Of a DNA stretch of 64,000 nt, positions 10,660 to 21,469 are shown piece after piece. Position 1 is the first letter of the stretch, and each line of letters begins with the position of its first letter. Position numbers and translations under genes: made by a program. Source of the DNA: Atherinomorus stipes (Eukaryota > Chordata > Actinopteri > Atheriniformes > Atherinidae); contig JALJCO010001384.1 of the NCBI GenBank assembly GCA_023101725.1, positions 1 through 64,000 of the forward strand, given 5' to 3'. A model generated the notes under the pieces. The model did not search any database and was not told where the DNA came from. It was given only the letters and a program-made list of their open reading frames with translations.

Positions 10660-11540
10660 CTCTGCAAGGAGGAGGAAGCCCGCAAGGCTCGCGACCCAGG
10701 CCCCCAGCAGCCACCCAGAGGCCCAGATCCCAGCTACCCCCCCCCCCCCCCAAAGAGCGGACATGCATCCCCCGAAGGGCGGCAAAAGGCGGCCCCAGCC
10801 GGAGCCCCCCGCAGTCTGGAGGCCCAGGCCCCAGCGGACCAAGACCAGCAGCTGCCCACCCCACCGGGCGCCGGGCGTCCCCCGGAGCGGAGACAGCGCC
10901 GGGCCCAGGGCCCAAGCGCCCAGGAGCAGCCCCCCCCCCCCCCCCCCCCCCCGGACCCGGGCAGCCCAACCGAAACCCAGGAGGACCGGACCCCCCAGAC
11001 GACGCCCCCCCAGGGCAGGCCAGCCCCCACCCCAAAGTCCCTGCCCCATACACCTGACACCAGGGCGCCACCACCTCTACCGCCCCCTACCCCGCCACCA
11101 CGCTCACACACACACTCCCCACACACCTACCCCAACACTAGGGCTGAAAGATATACCGTCACCGCCCCCACACCGAGACACAGGCACCCAAGACATCAAT
11201 ACCGCAAGAGCAACCACATACAAGATACAGATCCCCCCCGCGCCCGCCCCGCATACAAAGCCCCGGAAGCCACAAACAAAACCGCACCCCCCACCAAAGC
11301 GCCCGGCCCCCAACCAACCCGCAGCCACACCGCACCGCACCGACACCAAGATGCCCGGCACGAATACCGAGATACGAACCTCCGCCCACACCGCCCAGCC
11401 CTACCCAACACCTCCGTGTACCCCCCCCACACACGCATACACCCACCCACTCCGCTCTCCGACCTTACATACCCACACTCACTCCTCTCTCCACCCCCAA
11501 CACTCTCCTCCCTCTACCGTCTATCAAACAAAAATTAAGT
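10660..11540. repeat. C-rich, T-depleted low-complexity tract
   Basis: The plus strand is made mainly of C, A and G with few T for nearly 900 bp, including C runs at about 10739-10752 and 10931-10952. The first half is C+G rich; the second half (from about 11040) is C+A rich. The minus strand carries many G runs. Long proline-rich open frames in several phases are a by-product of missing T, hence missing stops. Confidence 0.85.
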
Positions 11541-12083
11541 TTTCACAAAAACATGATCGAACTACAGTGGACAACAAACGAAAATCTGTTCAGAAAAAAT
11601 GCATCAACTTTCAATTAAAAAATCATATACTCTCTCGATGGGGATCAATCATTTTGAAAACTAAAGCCTCTAGCGCCCTTCGGCCCACCGTCTATTTCTC
11701 TTCATCTGCAGCATGAATGTTAAGTAGGGAAAACACATTATTTCCAAAATCATCTTAAAGTGCTAGCTTCACTGAACTGAATGAAACCATGGTGTTTGTG
11801 GTAAATTTCCCTCCCCTGAATTTAGATTGAATCCATTGTTTTTCATGAGAATGATCTCCTTGGACATGAATTTGGTGACACGCAGCTCCTCTTTGGTGAT
11901 ATTCTGCCACGTTTATGTCTGCTCACCCAGCCATAAACATCTAGATTGTTGGACTTTGTTCCTTTTAAAAATAATATGCCAGCGTCTCCTACTGGTCATT
12001 TCCCCTCAGATTTCTTCCAGACAGCCTCCAGGTGCAGCTCTAACACACGGGCTGAGTCTGATGCAGGCTGCTCTGCTTTTCTG

Positions 12084-12850
12084 GTGACGCTCCTCCTTGT
12101 TGGTCAGCCAGTATATTCTCAGCCTAAAGTTTCAGCAGAAACAGGTGCAGCTTTTTCATTTTTCTAGAGCTGCGTAGCGTTGAATTTCTTTGTTTTTTCT
12201 AACTTGGCTGTTTGTTTCAGCCTCGTAGCCACTGCTGAACTTCTGGGGGAGACGTGCAGTTGTGTAGTCTAGTTTATTCTAGTGGGTATACTCTGGTCCG
12301 TCTCCCAGAAGACCAGCTGGATTATGTTTCTGTTTCAATAGTCGATTTTTCATATTATTTAGTTGTGAGTTTCCATCTTCTGCTAATTTCATCAGTAAGG
12401 ATATAATTCATGGTGTCGTCATCATGGGAGATTAGAACAGTTTTAGTATGAAGGGTGAGGATGAGGAAGATGGTCTGGTTTGGTGGTGACCACTGTGACA
12501 CTTTCCAAGAATATCAGGGAACATGTTTTGTGTGTGGATATGCTAGGAATCTGGACCGTTTTGTGCATAAACAGTTGGCTCTGGCTGCAATCGCTCAATT
12601 AGTGGAGGTCATGAAGGATGTTTCACCAACTTTAACCTCTTAAATTTTCACCCTCATGTGAAGACAGTTGTGAGATCAGTTAGTGGTGGTTAGGGAATGC
12701 CCACCCTGCACAGGCAGGGGCATAGAGTATTGATTTGTACAAATACCACATTATATTTAATCATTGGTTCGTCTCTGGGTGTTGATCAGGTCCATTTGTT
12801 TCATTAGGATCAAAAAAATTCTGGTGATATTTCCTCTAACTTTGTCCTGT
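12084..12850. other. Arm A segment without counterpart, no gene seen
   Basis: This part of arm A has no match in arm A', which instead has 58570-59127 with a hAT fragment. Only short frames occur and no repeat family is recognised. Confidence 0.45.
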
Positions 12851-12950
12851 GTGAATAGAAAGCTGCAAGACAGAAAGAAACTTTGGAGAAGGTATCAGCT
12901 CGTCTGGTACGCTGTCTCCTCTTGCTGCAAGTTGCACTCTGACTTGGTGT

Positions 12951-13713
12951 TAGGGCTGGACGATATAGAAAAAAAGATTATCAATTTAAAAAAAATCTGT
13001 ATCGATCGATATCGATATTTATAAAAAAAAAAAAAAAAAGCCATTATCAAATTAAAAGCTATTTTAGGTGCAGCCCTGACCATGTAAGCTTTATCTGAAT
13101 GACCTACTTATGATAAAGATCACACTAAAGCTGTTTTCAGACTTGCATTGTGGAACATGAGCGGTAAAGTTCATCCACTCTTTAAACAGACTCGTCTTTT
13201 TTTTTTCAAACATGCCGCTTCCTTGCAGACTTATCGTGTCCCGGCCCTTTTATACATCACGAAATTTTGCAGAAAAGTCAGCACAGCCCCGCTCCCCCTT
13301 CAATTCTGTCCAGAACATTTTTCTTGTACTTTCAGCCAAAACAACGTGCCGCAACATTTCCGCTCTTGTGACATGGAGACCAGCCAGTAGCTACATGTCC
13401 GCTACATCTCTGAGGTAAAAGACCGGTACGCATGTCTGAATGCAGACGTTATAAAGGACAGACGTTGCAATATTACCGCTTTCCAGTGGAAGTCTGAGAA
13501 AGGAGCATAACACTGAATTCCAATTCAGCCTTTGGCTGGGTCTGCGTTTGTGATTGGTTTGGCGGAAGGAGTGACTGTAGTATCATGCTACCTGATAGGC
13601 TACAGCTGAAAACTATGTTTCTATATTGAACTTTTATTGACCCTCTTTTTTTTTATATTGAAAAAACCTCTATCGATCGATATATATTGATATTGAATTA
13701 TCGTCCAGCCCTA
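12951..13713. mobile_element. hAT-type non-autonomous element
   Basis: The ends are TAGGGCTGGACGATATAG and TTATCGTCCAGCCCTA. The 8-bp target duplications are CTTGGTGT (12943-12950) and CTTGATGT (13714-13721), one mismatch. The other arm has the empty site near 58445-58460. A poly-A run lies at 13022-13039. There is no transposase. Confidence 0.9.
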
Positions 13714-14391
13714 CTTGATGTGTCTCATTCTTTCTGGGTTGACGGAGAATAAATTGGCAAGGATGTACAGTGTGAGTGGTCAGATAGCATCCGAGCATCA
13801 GTTCGTACAGTGTGAGGACATACATCGCAAGCTTTTCAACTCTGCGACTGATTCTCACAATTTGAGTTGGGCCTGTGAGCAATGATTTGAAAATATCACA
13901 GTGTATCCAGGCTTTAGCAGGCGTTGCTCAGCAGCTGTGAGCCCCATTCTCTGCTAGCTCTGATGCTCATTTCTGCTATTTTACTGTAAAAATGTCCTTT
14001 TTATGGGTCAAACGATGATCTGTGGGTGGTTTATTCAATCATTCATGTCACTTAAAGGTACTATGTATAGTTTTGTATTTTGGTTGTAAAAAGTTTTATA
14101 TTTCTACTATTTCTACTATTTTTGGTAGCAGTGTCTAGTTTCTGTTAAGCTAGAGTGTCAGCTTGGTTCCTGAGCTCTGTAGAGGATGACCTGAGAACTA
14201 CAAGTGTAATTTATTGCAACTAATCTGTTATTTTTGGTGCAAATTATTAGATCGAAAAGTCAATATGTATTTATAATGCACTTTAAATGTATTCTGTGGT
14301 TCTTTTGGTACAGACTATTAGATCTAGAAGCCAATGTGCATTTGAAGGTATTTAAAGGTATTTTGTGTTATTTCAGAGGTGTAATGATGTA

Positions 14392-15098
14392 ACGATTACC
14401 AGTAAAATGGTTAACCGTGATAAAATTCCCACCGATTAGGAGTACCGTTTCAAATTTTAATTATCGTTAAAACCGTGACTGATTACTGCACTTTGAAAAA
14501 CTCCCAGTGATGCTGTTCATTGACTGGAAAAGCAGTAGTAGTCGCAGTTTGCAATGTGTAATTTATGAAAACATGGCGGAAGGTAGCAAAGGCACCCAAG
14601 TGTACAGATCTCTTGAGATTTCCCTCCTCATTAAAGGAATAGTTCACCCTCAGAATGATTTAACTTTATTTTCCACTTATCCTCATGGTGAGCAATATAC
14701 TAAATGGCGCAGTTTCAAGTAAATTCTGGACGCTACCCAATCAGAGCACTTGGGTTATATGGGACGAGCAGTATGGAGGAATATTGACAATTTTTTGTGG
14801 ACTTTTATGGACCTTGTTGGCTCGGACCCTGGCAAACTCCATTGGGGGGGAAACGAGAAGTCGTCCTGATCTCTGGCTTCATTTGACATATTAAAAGTGT
14901 TCCAGAGTCTTGCTCACCATCAGGGTAAGTGGAAAATAAAGTTAAATCATTCTGAGGGTGAACTATTCCTTTAAAAAGGACAAAGTAGACATTTAGACCC
15001 ATTTTGGATATTTTTAAAGGTGCTGGGGGGTATTTCTATAATACTGTGATAAAAATGATAACGGTGATCATTTTGGTCACCATATTGTTACATCCCTA
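14392..15098. mobile_element. hAT-like MITE (AGGGATGTAAC ends), itself interrupted
   Basis: The right end is TGTTACATCCCTA. The left end is a decayed TAATGATGTAACGATTACC. The flanking sequence joins into repeat X when the element is removed. A clean 8-bp duplication is not visible. A second element (14635-14970) is nested inside. Confidence 0.65.
14635..14970. mobile_element. TTAA-flanked foldback MITE, copy 1
   Basis: The ends are AGGAATAGTTCACCCTCAGA and TCTGAGGGTGAACTATTCCT, nearly perfect over more than 50 bp. Flanking TTAA lies at 14631-14634 and 14971-14974. The interior block (CTGGACGCTACCCA..) is shared with 54803-55673. TTAA target use is known for piggyBac and Kolobok elements; which applies is not decided here. 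Confidence 0.85.
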
Positions 15099-15225
15099 GT
15101 GTTGACTATGCACTTTGAAAAATTGAACGAGTATGATTTCCATATTCCAACTATTTTATTTGGTTTATCATATGGTAATTCTGTAATTGTAAATCTTCTG
15201 AAACTATATTGCACATATTTTATTT

Positions 15226-16010
15226 TATAAAGCTGAATCTGATCAGTATCAAAAGGATATTTTAGTCGTATAATACATGTTTTAAGCTACTTCATTCTGA
15301 CCTCATCTCTTAGGTCAGGTTTTCAGTTTGGATCAGAGTTGTGAACTGCAGACATGCAGGAGAGTGAATCCTTTTCCAGTACTGGATGGGGAGCCCCAGC
15401 CCAAAGAGTGAACGAACTGGTAGCTTGTAACCCGACTGGTTACCAACACATTGAACACTGAACAAACATTTGAAGAACATTGAATCAGACTATAACAGAC
15501 ATTGAGAAAGGATTAATAGGACAATTACCTGTGTTTTTTTTTTTTTTTAATTAATTTTTGTTTAAAAGAGCTTTTTCATTTTGTTATTGTTACATTTGAC
15601 TTCATGGTTCATCAATTATCTTTCAATACACCATCTTTTCTCTTTAAATCAAAAGTGTTGCCTGTTTCCTATGTTGATTGCACCCATAGGCTCCTTCATG
15701 CTTAGAATCTGTCTGATCTGTCCTGCTCTCCTTTTCACAATGGTAACTAAGGTAAAGGTAACTACACTGCCATAACCAAATACCATAAAAAGGGTAAAGA
15801 AAGTGATCTAAGTGCTACACACAAGACAATCTCTCACTAGCTTCATTAGCATTGCTCTGCTAACAGCGTTGGAGTCAGTCACTCCCCCCCCCTCTCTTCC
15901 TGAGAGCTGCAAATCATGGAAACTCATAACTCGTAGCATGACTGAATCACCAGCTGTTCAGTAGCCCGGCCTCACTCACCGCACGTACGAATAATTCAGT
16001 GGTAACTCAC
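15226..16010. other. Intergenic DNA, nothing recognised
   Basis: There are only short frames, a T run near 15535-15549 and a C run near 15885. No gene or complete repeat is seen. Confidence 0.45.
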
Positions 16011-16019
16011 AGTAGGCTA

Positions 16020-16385
16020 CGTAACGGGGCTCGACTCTCAGTACGAATCACCTCCTCCCTCTCAGCTCGAAGCTGCATGTACGTCACAGTAAAGGCTAAT
16101 TTATTGTAAAGTGCTCTGTGTTGACAGAGAGCCTCTCTGGTTGAAAGAAATATTTTTTCAGTGTCTTTCACTCCGTCAAGGGACAACGGAGATGGCAAGG
16201 GTTGTGATTGGTCTATCACAACATAAACACTGGCAGTGCCATTTTTTAAAACTCCGGCCAGCCTATGAAGACGCGGAGATGACTCCAACAAAAGAATGTT
16301 TGGCCGAAGAAGTGAGGAAATACCAAAATCTCTCCATCGTCTCCATTTTGCATCAAAAGAATCTGTTTCTTTAACGAATGATGCC
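16020..16385 (+). mobile_element. Repeat with MADF-like N-terminal reading (Harbinger-derived?)
   Basis: Near 16277 the plus strand reads MTPTKECLAEEVRKYQNL, which looks like the start of an MADF (Myb/SANT-like) domain as carried by Harbinger-type elements and related fish genes. The reading then decays. A related copy is at 47770-48180 with the equivalent NPTKERLAEEVKKYQN. Shared upstream landmarks are TGTAAAGTGCTCT and CACTCCGTCAAGG. The family call is by motif memory and is tentative. Confidence 0.4.
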
Positions 16386-16509
16386 CGTCAATTAGCTGGT
16401 GTGGTGTGCTACAGCGGTGTCCTCTGTTAGGAGATGCAGATCCAGAGATGGAGTTAATTTGTTGTTTATTCACCATACACAGCTGTATTAAGAGGTTATG
16501 GTGTGGTTT

Positions 16510-16902
16510 CTACAAAATGAAGAGAAAATAAAGAAACAAACATAAATTAACATATTGAACTAAATCAATGTAAACAGTCACGATCAAATCAGAGCCCATC
16601 ATCCAAATAAACTGTGTTGCTGTAAGAAGAACCTCTTCTGTCACAACCTTGTTTTTCAAGATGACCTGAGGAGCATTCTTCACTGACCTTATTTCTCTCT
16701 CCCAGGCACCTCCAAAGTGAGGTGCGTGATGTGGGTTACAATGAAATGCAATTTTGTGCTGAGCCAGCTGCTCTTGAATAATGGGGCTCATAGCTGAGAA
16801 GGCGTCATGTAACTTCCGAGCTCCACCTCGGAAATTGGTGCCGTGCTCTGACCAGATCTCAAACGGCGTTCCTCGGCAGGCGATGAATCTGTGTAAGGAC
16901 AT
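16510..16902 (-). pseudogene. BEL/Pao integrase core, C-terminal part (broken)
   Basis: This reads the second half of the DDE integrase core. The expected second acidic motif, usually SDNGTNF, is SEHGTNF here, so Asp is replaced by Glu. The third acidic residue is present in HFGGAWEREIRSVK. After about residue 95 the reading turns into non-integrase sequence and stops, so the C-terminal DUF5641-type domain is lost. It overlaps the preceding domain in a different frame. Confidence 0.8.
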
Positions 16903-17164
16903 GAGAAAAGACTGAATTAAGACTGGGTACTAGATCCAGATGGACACATTGAGTTGTTAGGCATTTGATGAGGATGCCCCAGCTTTTCTCCTGCCTCCAA
17001 CCAATCTTTATGGTAAAGGGACTGAAACAGTCGACTCCTGTCGACCAGAAAGGGGGTTTGTGGATTCGGAGTCTCACCGTCGGCAGGTCAGCCATTTTGA
17101 GGACGCTGGGCCGGCCACGCCATTTCTGGCATCGTACACACTGTCTCTGATGTTTCCTGATCAC
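16859..17164 (-). pseudogene. BEL/Pao integrase, zinc-binding to first catalytic Asp
   Basis: The reading includes CVRCQKWRGRPSVLKMADLP, the second half of an HHCC zinc-binding module, followed by GVDCFSPFTI carrying the first catalytic Asp. It is in a different frame from both neighbours, showing frameshifts on each side. Confidence 0.8.
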
Positions 17165-17573
17165 TTGTCAGCCTCTGATGATCCAATAGTAGCGGCAAAT
17201 CTCTGCATAAACTCGCTCTGGACCAGGATGCAGGAGAAGTGTCATAATACTGGAGGATGAGCCGAGTGACAGGATGTTCTGGAGCGAACAGAACAGGGTG
17301 TAGTGTTTCAGAATCCAGACCTTCTGCTTGCCATAGTCTTCCCCCAACTCTTGTCAGCCCAGTGACAGGGTCGTACTCAGGCGAAAGTGCACTGATACGA
17401 CTGCTTGTGCGTACAGCCTGTCCCTTTGTCAAGGTCTCAACCTTTTCTGTAAAACTGTCAAGGTGTGCAGTCTTGAGGATGGCAATCTGATTCCACATGC
17501 TCAGTGGCAGTCGCAGTAGGGGCAGCCGCCCCTGTGGAGAATCCGGTGCGTGGCTGTAAGCAACTCTTCCCAA
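17088..17573 (-). pseudogene. BEL/Pao pol segment, RNase H to integrase linker
   Basis: The segment contains PEYDPVTGLTRVGGRLWQAE and HPVLFAPEHPVTRLILQYYD, typical of the region before the integrase zinc finger in Pao elements. The expected His residues of the HHCC module fall at the end of this frame, where the sequence shifts phase (YDTSPASWSRASLCRDL). Confidence 0.75.
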
Positions 17574-18200
17574 GGTGTGAAAGCACTGGGGTCAGGAATA
17601 TCAGGCTTTGCTACTTTGACATGGCCACAGAACATTCCTCTGCGTAACTCCTCATCCACAGTTTCAGTACTGCAACTAGGCTGCGACAGCCAGTGCTCTG
17701 GAGGTTCTTGCAGAAACTTGGGGCCCTGAGCCCAGCAACTGGCAGAGGTTAAGGCAGAGGGCAGTTTCCCACTTGTAATGTCATCAGCTGGGTTTTCTGA
17801 TGAAGGAGCATATTGCCACTTCTGAGATCCTGTGAGCTCTTGGATCTCGGTTATCCGGGTCCCGACGAACACTTTGTAATGACAGGATTCGGACTGCAAC
17901 CAAGTCAACACTGTTGTAGAATCAGTCCAGAAGATGGTGTCTTGCAGTGGCAATTTAAGTTCCCTGTGCAGAATCTTTGCAAGCTGTGCTTCGGTCAGGG
18001 CCGCACTAAGCTCTGGTCTAGGCATAGACGACTGTTTCAGAGGGGCTACTCGGGGATCTGGCCATCAGGAAGGAGGTGTGGATGTGCCCATGGCTATCAG
18101 TGATTCTCAAGTATGCCACAGACCCATATGCCCTTCCTGAGGCATCACGGAACACATGTACCTCAAAGACAGGGTCTGGTACATCAACAGTTGATGGCAT
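17501..18200 (-). pseudogene. BEL/Pao RNase H region (frameshifted)
   Basis: Two overlapping frames make up one domain. The upstream frame (18200-18018) reads HVFRDASGRAYGSVAYLR, with the first acidic residue. The downstream frame (18025-17501) reads MPRPELSAALTEAQLA, FWTDSTTVLTWL and NPADDITSG, with the remaining acidic residues. A frameshift near 18020 separates them. Confidence 0.8.
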
Positions 18201-18293
18201 GTAGCACCTTGGTAAAGCAATATCTTGCAGGTGAGAAAGCTCCTTTTCCCACTCCGTCCATGAAGCAAGTAGATCTCCCAGAAGCGGATCATT

Positions 18294-19340
18294 CTATCCC
18301 TTCTCTTTCTGCCACATTGCTTTCACAAGGATCTTCGCTCTGGTGGTAAAGGGAATAATATAACCCAACGGGTCAAATTGGCTCGCTAGTAATCGGTACA
18401 CATTGCGGAGAGTTGGTTCTGTGTATGAAACAGGGTGGTGCTTGTAGCCTAGTGTATCCGTGGTGCAGTGCCAACGTAGGCCAAGCGTTGACTCCTGTGG
18501 GTCAGCATGGTTCAAGGTCGGCCAGAGCCCACAACTGTCTGATCGAGCACTGGTGGGCAGATCAGAGAGCACCTCTGGGATGTTACAAGCCCATTGCCTT
18601 ATCTCAAATCCTCTAGCCAATAATAGCTCTCTCATGTTGTCAATGAGTTGCTTTGCTTGTTGCGGAGAAGGGACGGACTGAAGGCAAATATCCACATAGA
18701 GGGCAGGGTGGACGGACTCATACACATCTTCATTCTCCTCACGATGGTCTCGAACATGTCGCTGTAAGGCATAAGTAGCACAGCAGGGACTGCATGTTGT
18801 CCCAAATGGTAGAACGTGCCATTTGTAGACATCAGGTGTGCGTTCGCGTTCCCCGTCTCTCCAAAGAAAGCGGAGTAGGGGCCGGTCTGCAGGCAAAAGG
18901 CACACCTGATGAAACATAGCCTTTATATCTCCACTGATGGCCACTGCCTCCTGTCGGAACCAAAGCAACACGCCTAGCAGAGTAGGGCTCAGTGTAGGGC
19001 CTGGCAGCAGGAGACGATTCAGTGCCACGTTCTGGTGTTCAAAGGAACAGTTGAAGACCAGGCGAGCTTTATTGTTCAGAAACACAATATGATGTGGGAG
19101 GTACCAGGATTCAGGAGACTTGCTCACATCTGCCGGGGTTAGTTTCACAGCATAGCCGGCCCTTTCCAACTTCTGGATCTCCTGATTATGTGTCTGAGCT
19201 CTGTTGGGGTCCTTCCGCAATCTCCGCTCACTGGATCTCCGGAGAGCCATGACTGCATCTGGAGAGGCCTGCAAATGGGGGAAGAGTCTAAGGGAGTGGC
19301 ATATCACTCCACCCCATCCACTGCCACGCGCGATGTCTTT
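18294..19340 (-). pseudogene. BEL/Pao reverse transcriptase (active site lost)
   Basis: The frame runs from the insertion edge at 19340 for about 345 codons. It has SGDIKAMFHQV, with the first catalytic Asp, and LPFGTTCSPCCA. The usual YVDD box reads YVDI, so the second Asp of the pair is missing. The first four residues of the apparent frame lie in the MITE. The N-terminal part continues beyond the MITE at 20475-20570 (reading RSKEDQQAIDMLESK). It is a pseudogene. Confidence 0.88.
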
Positions 19341-20474
19341 GGCTACGTTCACACTGCAGGTAAATGCGACCTAAATCCGATCTTTTCGCTCAAATGTGAC
19401 CCATATCCGATCTGCCTCTGACTGTGTGAACAGCGCAAGTCGCATTGAATCTGACATTTCTGGATCGGATTCAGGCCACTTTCAAATGTGGTATTAAATC
19501 GGATACATATCCGATCTGTGTTGAAGCGACTGCAGTCTGTACGGGCATGTCGCATTTTATCCGACCTCTTCTCTGAGATCGAGACGGACATCCTTATTTC
19601 TGCACCAGATGAGACAGAAACGGAATGTAAACAATGGACTGAACAGTTAAATCGTATTTTTCTGGCTCGGATTGAACGTCAACCTGGAAATTAATGAAAG
19701 TGTTGGGGGAAACTTTTTTGTGGTCCAGCAACTCAGTGTGTGAAGGTGAGTGAGACGGTGTGCACGCGCGGGGGAAGCCAAGAGGAAAGATGTGTGTGAA
19801 ATGTGTCCGGCTTAGAAAGGCACGTTCACCGCAGCGGGTAGAGAGAAGAACCGCGGTGATAAATGTGCAGAATTGGAAAAAAAGCCGCTTCTCTCCAGCA
19901 TAACGCCCCCCCCCCCCCCCCCCCCGCGCGCGGGCTCAGTGGGCTAATCAGCTGATCACTGTGATATATAAGTTTATTTCCACCGCAGCTGAAGTGCTTG
20001 GTGACATATCTGTGAAGAGATATGATTCCCTCAGAACATCTGATCCGAGACATCCTCATCCACCATCCTGCTCCGACGCTGCATCCACACACTCCTCTGC
20101 AGCTACACACTCCTACACATGTAGCAGCAACTGTTCAACACACAGATGTCATCACAAATGCATTTGTCTTCTTCCTCCATCGTCACAAAACTCGCTCATA
20201 CATTTGCCGACTGCCGCCACAAATTGCTTTCTACGTGAGTCCGCAACGCCGGTAACCTCCATGTTTGTTTGCATTGGTTTCCATGACCACCGTTATGTGC
20301 GTGATGTCATTCATGTTTAACTGAGCATGCGTGTCACTTCAGAAGCATGAGCTGTTCATATTGCAATCGGCGACAGGCCACATTTAGAAATGTAATGTGA
20401 ACACCCACACGAAAAGATCGGATCTGACAAAAAAATCGGAATTGAGCATGAAGACCTGCAGTGTGAACGTAGCC
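19341..20474. mobile_element. Non-autonomous DNA transposon inside the Pao RT
   Basis: The ends are perfect over 19 bp: GGCTACGTTCACACTGCAG and its reverse complement. TTT flanks both sides (19338-19340, 20475-20477), and removing the element plus one TTT restores the RT reading. Subterminal AAATCCGATC motifs recur. There is no transposase. GG ends with a 3-bp duplication are compatible with PIF/Harbinger, but TTT is not its usual target. Confidence 0.88.
19905..19926 (+). repeat. Poly-C run
   Basis: An uninterrupted run of about 20 C lies inside the MITE, followed by a CG-alternating stretch. Its length may be uncertain in the assembly. Confidence 0.9.
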
Positions 20475-21420
20475 TTTGATTCAAGCATGTCTATTGCCTG
20501 TTGGTCTTCTTTAGAGCGTGTAACTTCTCTTTCACTCTTGAAGGGAAGAACATCCAGACCTTCTTAAACATAAGAAAATGCATATTCGTACAAATAGTCC
20601 ATGGGCCAAAGTCAAATATTTCACTTATCAGTACCACTCAGGGTGGCAAAATCTAGTAACAATTTTTGAAAAGGTGCATGTCCATAGAAGATATTTTGGT
20701 ATGATGACCCATCCTAAGTGGTAGCTTTGTCATGGTTATCATCACATGAAGTTCATCAACCCCAACAAGAAATTTGACTCTAGGCGCTGGTGCATGTTCT
20801 ACTTAAGGCTCATTTTTCAGACCTTTCCTCATCTTTTATGTGGACATATTTGGTATCATTTTAAAGGGGAGATTCAAATCTTTAATGTAAAACCAGTTTT
20901 GCACCTGTTTAATAAATATAGAGTTCACAGGGACTCCTCAAACTGTCAACAACAATTATTTTTTCACAATTTTCGCCTAAACTGTTGTCTGTTTTTAAGT
21001 ATTGTGAGGAGCAGGAACAACCCTGACACCAATAACAAACACTGAAATACTCACAGGACTGTAACAATTCAGGAAATGTATGATCTTTCCATATTATCCC
21101 AATATTAGGGATGACTGTGGGACTGAAAGTAGAACATGGCCCAGGCGTGAATTTTCACCTGCATCACCCAAGTAAATTCTAGTTTGCTATTTTTTATAAA
21201 TCCTTTATTTTTAGATATTTCAACTTGATAAACCTTCCCAAGGGGTAACTTAGTTAAAGATCACCTTTTAGTAACACTGATATGGTTTCCAATTTGTATT
21301 TATTATTTTTTTCACTGCTAATCATCGTCATTTATCATCATGGTCTTCTATGGTCACAGAAACTTCTGCATCCTCCATCCTCTCCTGGTGCTAACCTGGT
21401 CCACCAGCCTGAGTATCGTT

Positions 21421-21469
21421 ATGTATGACAAACACAGCAAATCACTGACTTGCTGTGTTTGTCATACAT
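21421..21469. repeat. Perfect 20-bp hairpin (9-nt loop) in a small palindromic MITE
   Basis: The arms are ATGTATGACAAACACAGCAA and its exact reverse complement. Beyond the hairpin, CTGGTCCACCAGCCTGA (near 21395) pairs imperfectly with GGCTGGTGTACCAGGC (near 21490), so the whole of about 21390-21508 is a foldback unit. Confidence 0.85.

Larger units (their letters stand above)
6967..11694. mobile_element. 4.7-kb DNA transposon, TAGACGGTGGGCC ends, TTT target duplication
   Basis: The element opens TAGACGGTGGGCCGAACGCG and closes CTTCGGCCCACCGTCTA. Further in, both ends share GATTGATCCCCATCGAGAGA in inverted orientation. TTT flanks both sides (6964-6966, 11695-11697). The other duplication arm has the uninterrupted site near 59505-59515, so insertion followed the duplication. 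No transposase frame is visible. The interior holds a nested MITE (8919-9828), a 37-bp tandem repeat and a C-rich tract. The superfamily is not identified. Its terminal layout resembles the element at 20595-23945. Confidence 0.8.
6122..14345. repeat. Inverted-duplication arm A (left), with insertions
   Basis: The segment matches the reverse complement of 56362-60361 in blocks: 6122-6966 with 59509-60361; 11695-12083 with 59127-59511; 12850-12950 with about 58440-58560; 13722-14345 with 56362-58440 after removing a hAT insertion. Identity is high by eye. Between the blocks each arm carries its own insertions. The outer breakpoint is sharp: left of 6122 and right of 60361 the sequences are unrelated. 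Confidence 0.85.
14110..15225 (+). repeat. Repeat X, copy 2, split by a nested insertion
   Basis: The flanks 14110-14391 and 15099-15225 together match the reverse complement of 361-721. The gap is the element at 14392-15098. Confidence 0.65.
16490..20570 (-). mobile_element. Decayed BEL/Pao retrotransposon (pol region), no LTRs seen
   Basis: The minus strand carries, in order, reverse transcriptase (from about 20570, interrupted by a MITE at 19341-20474, then 19340-18294), RNase H (18200-17501), the integrase zinc-binding region (17573-17088), and integrase core (17164-16510). Domain order and motifs (KLERAGYAVKL, VFRDASGRAYGSVAYLR, NPADDITSG, GGAWEREIRSVK) are typical of Pao. Gag, protease and both LTRs are missing. 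Several frameshifts separate the domains, and two catalytic residues are changed. Confidence 0.9.

Noticed and set aside
10544..11716. 390-codon proline-rich open frame and overlapping long frames on both strands
   Set aside because: They arise from a T-depleted low-complexity tract where stops are rare; several frames are open at once and none has a domain.
20746..21045. 99-codon frame with a near copy at 23804-23523 as a possible gene pair
   Set aside because: Both lie in the arms of one 0.7-kb terminal inverted repeat, so the match reflects the repeat and not protein conservation.
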